Origin: Paenibacillus gyeongsangnamensis
GTDB taxonomy: Bacteria; Bacillota; Bacilli; Paenibacillales; NBRC-103111
Assembly (NCBI RefSeq): GCF_027533625.1
Contig: NZ_JAQAGZ010000010.1
Coordinates: 124,001 to 188,000, forward strand
Reading direction: 5' to 3'
DNA: 64,000 nucleotides
Below, in pieces: positions 53,173 through 60,204 of the stretch; positions within the stretch are counted from its first letter, which is position 1; each line of letters begins with the position of its first letter. The notes beneath the pieces are model-generated. The model searched no databases. It was not told where the DNA came from and saw only the letters and a list, made by a program, of their open reading frames with translations. Position numbers and translations under genes: made by a program.

Positions 53173-53301
53173 AGGGAAAATGTACGGATACGTGTAACCG
53201 TGAGCGAGAAGGCGGCTTCCTTTTTTTGCCGGCGTAAAAAAGAGGCCGCAGTCCACAATAAGGAAAGGGCCGTCTTGAAGGCAGCTTTATTTTAGGAATA
53301 A

Positions 53302-53348
53302 TTAACTTTACAAAAGTAAGTTGATTGTTATAGAATACTAAGTATAAA
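53302..53348 (+). promoter_or_regulatory. Nitroreductase promoter with imperfect palindrome
   Basis: TTGATT (53321-53326), 16-base spacer and TATAAA (53343-53348). Just upstream, AACTTTACAAAAGTAAGTT (53302-53320) has a TTAC/GTAA symmetry similar to sites used by HxlR/MarR-type redox regulators. Confidence 0.5.
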
Positions 53349-53380
53349 TATAAAATCCGTTAGATAGGAGTGAATTTCAT

Positions 53381-53998
53381 ATGAGTACCATAGATCAAAA
53401 GCTTTCGGCTGAGGAAGTCATACTTGCCCGTCATTCCGTTCGTAAATACCAGCGCGGGGTAACGATTCCGGATGCGGAATGGAACGAAATTCTGGAGCTG
53501 GCCGCAAGCGCCCCATCCTCCTGGAACCTGCAGCACTGGCGCTTCCTCGTTGTGCGCGAGCAGGAGAACAAGGATCGCTTGCTGCCGCTCGCTTTCGGAC
53601 AACAACAGGTGTCCGATTCCTCGGTAACCGTGATCGTACTCGGTGACCTGCAAGCAAACCTTGCCGCACCAAAAGTATTCGCCGATGCGACACAGGAATT
53701 CCGCGATATGATGATCGGACAAATCAACGGCGCCTACGCCGGCAACCCTGACGTCGCTCGCGACGAGGCTGTGCGCAACGCTTCTCTGGCAGCGATGCAG
53801 CTGATGCTGGCGGCGAAGGCGAAAGGCTACGACTCCGTGCCGATGGGCGGCTACGACAAGGATGCCGTTGTCAAGGCGCTGAACATCCCGGACCGCTACT
53901 TGCCTGTGATGATGATTGCCATCGGTAAAGCGGAATCCCCGGCTCACCCGACCGCACGCCTCCCGTTGTCCGACCTGATCATTAACGAAAGCTTCTAA
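53381..53998 (+). CDS. Nitroreductase-family FMN oxidoreductase
   Basis: 205 aa. Typical opening ILARHSVRKYQRGVTIPDAEWNEILELAASAPSSWNLQHWRFLVV, with the FMN-binding RxSxRxY and the SSWNLQHW loop, and the later AAKAKGYDSVPMGGYDK and LPVMMIAIGKA. Resembles YodC/YfkO-type NAD(P)H nitroreductases that reduce quinones and nitro compounds and are often induced by electrophile or thiol stress. The promoter region carries a palindrome (53302). A GC-rich terminator follows. Confidence 0.92.
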   Translation: MSTIDQKLSAEEVILARHSVRKYQRGVTIPDAEWNEILELAASAPSSWNLQHWRFLVVREQENKDRLLPLAFGQQQVSDSSVTVIVLGDLQANLAAPKVFADATQEFRDMMIGQINGAYAGNPDVARDEAVRNASLAAMQLMLAAKAKGYDSVPMGGYDKDAVVKALNIPDRYLPVMMIAIGKAESPAHPTARLPLSDLIINESF

Positions 53999-54017
53999 AC
54001 CGGAAGCGTAAAAAATA

Positions 54018-54064
54018 AAGCCCCGATCCCCGTGTTGCTCAAGCACGGGGGCCGGGGCTTGTTT
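54018..54064 (+). terminator. Intrinsic terminator after nitroreductase gene
   Basis: AAGCCCCGATCCCCGTG pairs with CACGGGGGCCGGGGCTT with one mismatch, around TTGCTCAAG, followed by GTTTGATTTT. Confidence 0.85.
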
Positions 54065-54086
54065 GATTTTGGGCTGAACCGGGCCT

Positions 54087-54560
54087 TCAGATCCACTTCT
54101 CCAGCTGCTCCTGCAGATTGTTCCGGGTGATCTTTTTGCGGTGCTGGGATAATCCTGGGGCTCGGCTGTTGAGGAGGTCGATTTTCTCATTGATGGTACG
54201 AATCAGCTCGTCGATTTCTGGGTCCTGGGGGGAGTCATGGAGCAGCTCGGCCGCTTTCTTGAGCTGACCCTGGAGCTCTCTGCGCAGCATGATCCATGGG
54301 GGCGGGACGTTGGCCTGCCGCATGATCGTTTCCATAATGTCCCCAGTAGGGACAACCAGAGGTTTGCCTTTGCCCGGCAGCAGGTCTACGCCGCCTTTTC
54401 GCACGAATTCTTCATAGGCCTCGTCCGCCGCGCTGCGCTTGCTCAGCTCTGCAGCAGCAAGCAGATCTACATCCTCCAGCGTTTCCTTGGGCAATGGAAT
54501 GGTAGGACGTTCAGAATCATCTTTGCGAACGGTGGGGCGTTTATCGTTATGGCGGTCCAT
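54087..54560 (-). CDS. DUF1992 (DnaJ-homologue-subfamily-C-like) protein
   Basis: 157 aa. DUF1992 signature GGVDLLPGKGKPLVVP near residue 60, followed by RQANVPPPWIMLRRELQGQ. The N-terminal 35 residues are charged and unlike the domain. Function in bacteria is unknown; in eukaryotes the domain occurs in DNAJC28. ATG 54560 follows AAAGGAG with spacing nine. It stands alone on the minus strand between the convergent nitroreductase gene and the divergent CcdC gene. Confidence 0.82.
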   Translation of the reverse strand: MDRHNDKRPTVRKDDSERPTIPLPKETLEDVDLLAAAELSKRSAADEAYEEFVRKGGVDLLPGKGKPLVVPTGDIMETIMRQANVPPPWIMLRRELQGQLKKAAELLHDSPQDPEIDELIRTINEKIDLLNSRAPGLSQHRKKITRNNLQEQLEKWI

Positions 54561-54809
54561 GGCAGCACGCTCCTTTGGCTGTGATTGGGATAACAATCGT
54601 TTTCAGCTTACCGGATCACTGAGACAAGGGTCAAGCGGAGCGCTCTCCTGCCGGATTATCCAACATCGCCTTTCCTTCGCATGCTCATGATTTGCAGGCC
54701 AGAGCAGGAATTTTAAGGAAAAATACCGTATAATACAGAATTGAGAACCTGCCGGCGGACTAAACCGGTCGATACCTGTCGATCGGATTTCGGAAAGGAT
54801 GGGATAAGG

Positions 54810-55310
54810 TTGCAGGCGAATACGGTTTTGATCGTCGTACTGGTGCTGGGACTGGTCATCTGGCGGAGAATGCGCTCGATGAGCAAGCTGATCAAGGGGG
54901 GCGGGTTCCGGCTGCTGCTGCCGCTAGTATTTATGCTGATCGGGATGATGGGCTTCATGAATCCCCAGCTGCATTTAACCGTGAAGGAAGTGCTGCTATC
55001 GCTGCTGTTCGGATTTATTTTATCGATACCGATGATCTTGACGACCAACTATGAAGTGCGGGAGGACGGTGAAATTTATACCAGGCGAAGCAAAGCGTTC
55101 ATAGCCGCCATCGTCGGGCTGCTGGCGATTCGGCTGGGGCTTCGCTCGTATCTTCAGGGGCTGGACCCCGCGGAGCTCGGAATGCTGTTCTATCTGATCG
55201 CGGTGGCCTACGTCGTGCCGTGGCGGATCGCAAGCTATGTGAAGTTTCGGAAGCTCCTCGAGCATCGCGGCAGCGCAGCCCCGGATCATCGTGATCCGCT
55301 GGATGAATAG
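54810..55310 (+). CDS. ccdC: CcdC-family membrane protein
   Basis: About 166 aa with four to five membrane helices: NTVLIVVLVLGLVIWRRMRSMSK, then FRLLLPLVFMLIGMMG, LLSLLFGFILSIPMILTTNYEVREDGEIYTRRS and AIVGLLAIRLGLRSYL. The order and the TTNYEVREDG segment match the CcdC/DUF1453 family, which is linked to cytochrome c maturation in Bacilli but with an unclear role. TTG 54810 has GAAAGGA about ten bases upstream. Confidence 0.78.
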   Translation: MQANTVLIVVLVLGLVIWRRMRSMSKLIKGGGFRLLLPLVFMLIGMMGFMNPQLHLTVKEVLLSLLFGFILSIPMILTTNYEVREDGEIYTRRSKAFIAAIVGLLAIRLGLRSYLQGLDPAELGMLFYLIAVAYVVPWRIASYVKFRKLLEHRGSAAPDHRDPLDE

Positions 55311-55428
55311 GAAGGCTGTTTCGCTTCGCTAGCGGCCGAATCATAAGTATGTTGAAGGTCCGGAAGCTGGTGGCTTCCGGATTTTATTTTTATCAAAAAA
55401 AGGAAAACCGTTTAAGGCGCACGGCAGT

Positions 55429-55625
55429 CTAATAAGCAGGAAAGAGCTTTCTCAGCTGGATATAGGCCCTGCGGGTCAGCTTCTGAATCGCCTCGAGCGC
55501 CTCCTGCTTATTCTTTAAATAAGTGAAGGCATGCGATACAGCTTCTCTTTCTCTTCGCTGATCAGCGAGAAGAACGCTTCATCGTCGCCTGGCTGTGCCT
55601 CCCGAACCTTCTCTTCCGAAGTCAT
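55429..55625 (-). pseudogene. ECF sigma factor remnant (region 2, frameshifted)
   Basis: From ATG 55625 (AAGGAG four bases upstream) the first frame reads MTSEEKVREAQPGDDEAFFSL and ends after EKLYRMPSLI. A one-base step back at about 55530 continues AFTYLKNKQEALEAIQKLTRRAYIQLRKLFPAY to TAG 55429-55431. Together this is region 2 of an ECF sigma factor (YRMA-YLKN-EAIQ pattern, SigV/SigW-like), cut before the end of region 2. No region 4 follows in the short space to 55310. It is a remnant, not a functional gene. Confidence 0.78.
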
Positions 55626-55651
55626 ACTGCTCCTTGGCCGGCAACCAGGCT

Positions 55652-55730
55652 GTAGTGAGTGCGCGAGAAGACGGAATCCGCAGCCGTAGTGAATGCAGGT
55701 TCGTTACTATGGAACCTGGGTTCGCTAAAG
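55652..55730 (-). repeat. Third, inverted copy of the GAAC-rich repeat
   Basis: Read on the minus strand it starts CTTTAGCGAACCCAGGTTCC and includes GTAACGAACCTGCATTCACTACGG, matching the first part of the units at 44203 and 44366 with several differences. Confidence 0.65.
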
Positions 55731-55838
55731 GAGTGCTGGCCTCAAGGTGGCAGGCTGGGAACTTATTTCGAACAGGTTCTACTATTTGGATATTTGACAA
55801 GCGGGTCTAAAGCGGCTTATGATGAATCCATTGATTAA

Positions 55839-55858
55839 ATGTTTAAGAATTTAAACAT
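55839..55858. promoter_or_regulatory. Perfect palindrome upstream of SDR gene
   Basis: ATGTTTAA-GAAT-TTAAACAT, an 8-bp perfect inverted repeat 21 bases upstream of the SDR start. Typical size of a TetR/ArsR-type operator; no regulator gene is next to it. Confidence 0.55.
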
Positions 55859-55879
55859 AATGAATGGGAGGATCTGCGA

Positions 55880-56659
55880 ATGCACAAAGGTACCGCGTTG
55901 ATAACGGGTGCATCGAGCGGAATCGGAAAAGAGTTGGCCGAACGCTTCGCGCGGGACGGTCATGATTTGGTGCTGGTCGCCCGAAGCGCTGCCAAATTGG
56001 AGGAATTGGCGGTTTCGCTGAGGCAGACATATGGTGTGAATGTTCTGATATCGGTGCAGGATTTGGCGAAGCCGGAAGCGCCTCGGCTTTTGGAGGAGGA
56101 GCTTAGGGGTCTGGGCATCGCTCCGGACGTCCTGGTCAACAATGCGGGATATGGGCTGTACGGCCCATTCCTGGAGACGGATATGGCGGACGAGCTCAGT
56201 ATGATCGATTTGAACGTCAGGGCGCTGACGGAACTGATGAAGCGGTTTGTTCCCGGGATGGTGCAGCGAGGCCGTGGCGGCATTCTGAACGTCGCCTCGG
56301 TGGCATCGTTCGAACCGGGACCGTTGATGGCGGTCTACTACGGCACAAAGGCGTATGTGCTTTCTTTGACAGAGGCGCTGGAGAACGAATTGTGCGGAAC
56401 GGGCGTGACGGTCACGGCTCTTTGCCCCGGTCCGACGGCTACCGGCTTTGGCGAACGGGCGCAGCTGGGTGCTTCGAAGCTGTTCAAGAGCGGTGTAATG
56501 GACGTTGCGGCGGTCGCGGAAGAGGGATACCAAGGCTTCAAGCGAGGCAAAACGATCGTTGTACCGGGCCTGCAATACAAGCTGCTGACCAAGCTGGTCG
56601 GCTTCCTGCCGCGCAAGCTTGTAACTAAGATTGTACGACAGATGCAGGAGAGGGTGTAA
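55880..56659 (+). CDS. Short-chain dehydrogenase/reductase
   Basis: 259 aa Rossmann-fold oxidoreductase. TGASSGIGKELAERFA is the glycine-rich cofactor motif, VLVNNAGYGLYG the NNAG motif, and the catalytic Tyr and Lys are in YYGTKAYVLSL, with the Ser in NVASVASFEPG. The ARS segment after the second strand suggests NADP preference. Resembles YqjQ-type dehydrogenases. GGGAGG precedes ATG 55880, and a perfect palindrome (55839-55858) lies in the promoter region. Confidence 0.92.
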   Translation: MHKGTALITGASSGIGKELAERFARDGHDLVLVARSAAKLEELAVSLRQTYGVNVLISVQDLAKPEAPRLLEEELRGLGIAPDVLVNNAGYGLYGPFLETDMADELSMIDLNVRALTELMKRFVPGMVQRGRGGILNVASVASFEPGPLMAVYYGTKAYVLSLTEALENELCGTGVTVTALCPGPTATGFGERAQLGASKLFKSGVMDVAAVAEEGYQGFKRGKTIVVPGLQYKLLTKLVGFLPRKLVTKIVRQMQERV

Positions 56660-56805
56660 GACGGGTAAAGTAGTTTTCATTTGAAGCGGGAATCGTTGAT
56701 CGGAAGCAATCAGGGGAGTGAGGCGGCAGGTTAGAAATCGGGGGGGCGCTGTAAAAGTATGGTATAATGGCTCCATTCATAATATAGTCGATAGGAGTGT
56801 GGGCG

Positions 56806-57492
56806 ATGAGGCTGGAATACCATCGGATTACGGATATTAACGATCCTTATTTTAGGCAGATGCACGATTTGATGGGGACTGTATTTCCTCCGGAGGAAGT
56901 GCTTGATTACAAGCTGTGGGAGGAAACGCTTAAGGACCCCGGGATTCGTGTGTTTGTAGCAGTGAAGGAAGGCAGCGTTGTCGGAGCGACGGAGTATCGT
57001 TATTACGAGGGTATGCAGGTTGCGATGACGGATTTCACTATCATTGGGCGTGACGGGCTTGGCATCGGGCCTTTCCTGGCGCAAGCGCGGATGGCGGATC
57101 TACAGGCGGTGGTAGAGGCTTGCGGCGGAAAGCTGCTCGGGATGTTCGCGGAAATTTATAACCCGTCTCTGAACGAATCGCTCGAATTCGGGGGCATTCA
57201 TGCGATGAACCCGTTCGTCCGCCGCGAGGTGTTGGCGCATCTCGGGTATCGCAAGCTCGATTTCGAATACGTTCATCCTTCCTGGCATAACGATGGGGAA
57301 GCGGTAAGCGGACTGGATTTGTGCTTCATGCCGCTGCAGGATGGGGAATCGGTAAGGGAAGCGGTTCCTGCCGCACTGATCCGCCAGTTCTTGAAGACGT
57401 ATTATGCGGTCCTTCCTCAAAAGCCGGCGGCCTGGTATGAGATGGTTGAGGGGCTGGAGCGGCGGGATGAGATTGCACTGCTCCCAATATAA
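56806..57492 (+). CDS. GNAT-like acetyltransferase-fold protein
   Basis: About 228 aa. The N-terminal half has a GNAT-like layout: DLMGTVFPPEEVLDYKLWEETLKDPGIRVFVAVKEGSVVGATEYRYY, then GIGPFLAQARM in the position of the acetyl-CoA loop. The consensus QxxGxG/A is only partly kept (GLGIGPFL), so activity is uncertain. The C-terminal part (HPSWHNDGEAVSGLDLCFMPL) is not recognised. ATG 56806 is chosen because AGGAG lies eight bases upstream. A terminator follows the stop. Confidence 0.65.
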   Translation: MRLEYHRITDINDPYFRQMHDLMGTVFPPEEVLDYKLWEETLKDPGIRVFVAVKEGSVVGATEYRYYEGMQVAMTDFTIIGRDGLGIGPFLAQARMADLQAVVEACGGKLLGMFAEIYNPSLNESLEFGGIHAMNPFVRREVLAHLGYRKLDFEYVHPSWHNDGEAVSGLDLCFMPLQDGESVREAVPAALIRQFLKTYYAVLPQKPAAWYEMVEGLERRDEIALLPI

Positions 57493-57503
57493 AAGGGAAA
57501 AAG

Positions 57504-57541
57504 AAGCCTGGGTTCGGAAGTGAAGCGGACCCAGGCTTTTT
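57504..57541 (+). terminator. Intrinsic terminator after GNAT-like gene
   Basis: AAGCCTGGGT pairs with ACCCAGGCTT, followed by TTTT. Confidence 0.9.
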
Positions 57542-57562
57542 ACGTTTACTGAAAGCCTTGCT

Positions 57563-58315
57563 TTATTCGAGCTCACGCTGCGCCGCATTTAGCTGCTCCA
57601 GCTCATCGAGCGCTTTCTCTAAGCCGTAATTCAGGAGCAGCGTCTTGAAGCCCTTCCCGCGATTTGAGGCAAGCGCCTCCAGCCGTTCCTTCAAGTCCCT
57701 GCGAATAAACACGCGGTACTTGTCGTGCGTCTCATTCCGTTCTTTCTTCTTCAGCGTGCCCTCCAACAGCTGCTGCAGGCTTTCCGGAGCGTTTGCCTCC
57801 AAGACGGGAGCGCTAGCCGTGTAGGCAAACTCTGCTTCCTTTGGTGCGGCAAGGCCTGTCTCGTCGCCCGCCCCGTCGCCCGTAGCCGCCTCGGCCGCCG
57901 CCGCTTTAGCACGCGAACGCGGCTTCACCGTCGCAGTATCGCCTGCGTCCTCGGCCGCCGCCGCTCTAGCGCGCGAACGCGGCTTCACCGCCGCATCGTC
58001 GCCTGCGTGCTCGCCCGTCGCCGCCTCGGCCGCCACCGCCTTGGCGCGCGAACGCGGCTTCACCGTCGCAGTATCGCCTGCGTCCTCGGCCGCCGCCGCT
58101 CTAGCGCGCGAACGCGGCTTCACCGCCGCATCGTCGCCTGCGTCCGCGCCCGCCGTCACTCTAGCGCGCGAACGCGGCTTCACCTTCGTTGCGGCAGCCG
58201 CTTCCTCAGCAACCGGCTGCGTTTGCTCCGCTTGCTCGCCGCTTTCCGATGCGGCGGCGAAATCCCCTTGCGTATCTTCTACTCGGGATAACGAATCTTT
58301 TTTCTTTGTAGACAT
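57563..58315 (-). CDS. KPRSRA tandem-repeat protein with C-terminal helix domain
   Basis: 250 aa in three parts. Residues 1-45: acidic and Gln/Ala-rich. Residues 45-150: five copies of VKPRSRA(R/K) separated by Ala/Asp/Gly-rich spacers of about 13-18 residues; a 135-base unit is tandemly duplicated at 57912 and 58047. Residues 185-250: a charged domain DKYRVFIRRDLKERLEALASNRGKGFKTLLLNYGLEKAL, similar in layout to ribbon-helix-helix DNA-binding domains (strand, then two helices). The basic repeats resemble the tails of histone-H1-like and other nucleoid proteins. ATG 58315 with GGAGGG is well supported. Function unknown; nucleoid binding is an inference. Confidence 0.72.
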   Translation of the reverse strand: MSTKKKDSLSRVEDTQGDFAAASESGEQAEQTQPVAEEAAAATKVKPRSRARVTAGADAGDDAAVKPRSRARAAAAEDAGDTATVKPRSRAKAVAAEAATGEHAGDDAAVKPRSRARAAAAEDAGDTATVKPRSRAKAAAAEAATGDGAGDETGLAAPKEAEFAYTASAPVLEANAPESLQQLLEGTLKKKERNETHDKYRVFIRRDLKERLEALASNRGKGFKTLLLNYGLEKALDELEQLNAAQRELE

Positions 58316-58526
58316 AAAGCGTATCCCTCCTTCATTGATCATGCTGGTATCTCCATTTTAGCACAGGCCTTTGGCAGGGAATAGCCCTGCATACACGGCT
58401 CCGATTGCTTAGTTCCTGCAGCATTGTTAATTTCTCTGTAATGATTATTATATTGCCAATCCATACATTAATTAAGCCTTTTTGATCAATAATAACGGTC
58501 ATAATCATACAATAAGGAGAAATGGT

Positions 58527-59116
58527 ATGCCGAACGAAATCGATGAATTAAACGGTAAGGCAAATCGAATGGAACTGGATTGGTGGATGAGTCATGACTT
58601 ATTCTCTCTTCAATGGTGTATTATCGTTCTTGTCAATCTGATTTCTTTCATTTTGTTTCTCGTCCTTATTGACCGAAAAAGAACGATGCAAATTACCCTG
58701 GCGTTCATGTTCGGCTTTACTATTGCCGGTTTTACTGATGAATTTGGAAAATTTTTTCAATGGTGGAGCTATCCGCATGAATTTATACCGTTTTCAAAAC
58801 GCTCAATGCAGTAAACTTCCTTTTCATTCCATGTATCCTTGCCTTGGTGTATCAATGGTTCGGCACATGGAGGGCGTATTTAATCGCCGATTTGGTTGTG
58901 GCGGGCGTCAACGCTTTCATCGGAGAACCGATTTTCGTACTTCTCGGTATCTACAAATTAAATAGCTGGACCTATTTTAAATCATTCCTGACCTTGTTCG
59001 TGATCGGGATTATTATAAAAGGAATCATGGATGCGTTTGGAAAAAGCAAAAATAAAGCTCAAGACGATAAGGAGTTTACCTTCAGTCTTTTTAGAAGCAA
59101 AGAGAAAATACGATGA
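58527..59116 (+). pseudogene. CBO0543-family membrane protein, frameshifted
   Basis: Two adjacent frames form one protein of about 196 codons: MPNEIDELNGKANRMELDWW to EFIPF in the first, and NAVNFLFIPCILALVYQWFGTWRAYLIADLVVAGVN onwards in the second. The frames meet at about 58790-58797 in CCGTTTTCAAAACG; one extra T or A gives EFIPFFKTLNAVNF and joins them. The combined protein has about five membrane helices, as in the CBO0543 family of unknown function. ATG 58527 has AAGGAG upstream. A terminator follows. Confidence 0.75.
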
Positions 59117-59171
59117 GGTTATAATGAAGCCCATACCCATGCCCAGTGGGCGCACTAATGGCAAGTTAAGG

Positions 59172-59204
59172 ACCATCCGGTCATCCGGATGGTTTTATTT
59201 TTTT
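59172..59204 (+). terminator. Intrinsic terminator
   Basis: ACCATCCGG/CCGGATGGT around TCAT, followed by TTTATTTTTTT. Confidence 0.92.
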
Positions 59205-59352
59205 CGGTCTAATCCAGGGACCTAGCCGTTATTCGCAATGCCGGAAGCGAAAGCGCGGTTTTCCTCCGGCCGATTTTTTTGTATAGTGGTACTAGCGGCT
59301 TTTCGGTCAGACGGATGGCAATAGTAGTCATGACAAACGGAGGCGTTAACGG

Positions 59353-60171
59353 ATGAACGATCCTTTAGTTTCAGTTATTATTCCGACCTATAACCGGCCG
59401 GACTATTTATGCGAGCTGCTGGAGTCGCTGGCGGCCCAGACCTACAAGCATTTGCAAATTATTATGGTGAACGATGCGGGGGAATCCGTCCACTTTGTCC
59501 GGGAGCTGTATCCGGAGCTGGATTTGACCGTGCTCGACATGGAGGTGAACAGCAAGCATGTCCATGCGCGGAATCGCGGCCTGTCGCAGGTTCGGGGCGA
59601 TTACATCATGCTGTGCGACGACGACGATCTGCTGCTGCCCTTCCATGTAGAGCTGATGCTGAAGGAGATCGCGGATTGCGATATGGTCTATTCCGATGTG
59701 GAGATTTTCGACTATGTCGTAGAGGATCGGGTGCGCCGGGCGACGAACCGGTTCGTCTTCGCTTATGAGCACGATGTGCAGGCGATGCGTAAATTCTCGA
59801 CCTTCGTTTCCTCGGGCTGCCTGTACCGCAGGGCGCTGCACGAGAAGCTGGGGTTGTTTGATACGGAGATGTACCATTATTGGGATTGGGACTTTTTCTT
59901 ACGGGCGGTCCAATACTACCGGGTCAAAAGAGTGCCGGTGGCCAGTGCCCTCTATGCCTTCTCGAATGCAGGAGACAACATGTCGGGCAATCTCGAGGAC
60001 ATGCGTCCTTATCTGGACAAGCTGTCCGCCAAGCATGGGCTCGGAGAGCTGCCGACGAAGAATTTCTTCCTGCTCCTGGAGGAGCCGGAAGTTAAGGCGC
60101 GTAAAGCCGAGACCAAGATCGTCTGGGACGGGCAACCGGTACGCTCTCGCCGCATTCGGGCGGTTGAATAA
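59353..60171 (+). CDS. Family 2 glycosyltransferase
   Basis: 272 aa GT-A fold enzyme. The N-terminal VSVIIPTYNRPDYLCELLESLAAQTYKHLQIIMVNDAGE, the nucleotide-sugar DXD-like segment in MLCDDDDLLLPFHVELML, and the acceptor-side W-D-W-D-F-F segment (HYWDWDFFLRAV) are typical. It could transfer a sugar to a cell-surface or spore-coat polymer; the substrate is unknown. It precedes recQ by 33 bases on the same strand, and both may be one transcript. Confidence 0.9.
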   Translation: MNDPLVSVIIPTYNRPDYLCELLESLAAQTYKHLQIIMVNDAGESVHFVRELYPELDLTVLDMEVNSKHVHARNRGLSQVRGDYIMLCDDDDLLLPFHVELMLKEIADCDMVYSDVEIFDYVVEDRVRRATNRFVFAYEHDVQAMRKFSTFVSSGCLYRRALHEKLGLFDTEMYHYWDWDFFLRAVQYYRVKRVPVASALYAFSNAGDNMSGNLEDMRPYLDKLSAKHGLGELPTKNFFLLLEEPEVKARKAETKIVWDGQPVRSRRIRAVE

Positions 60172-60204
60172 ATCACGATTTAAGCAAAAAGGAGGCAGCG
60201 ATAC

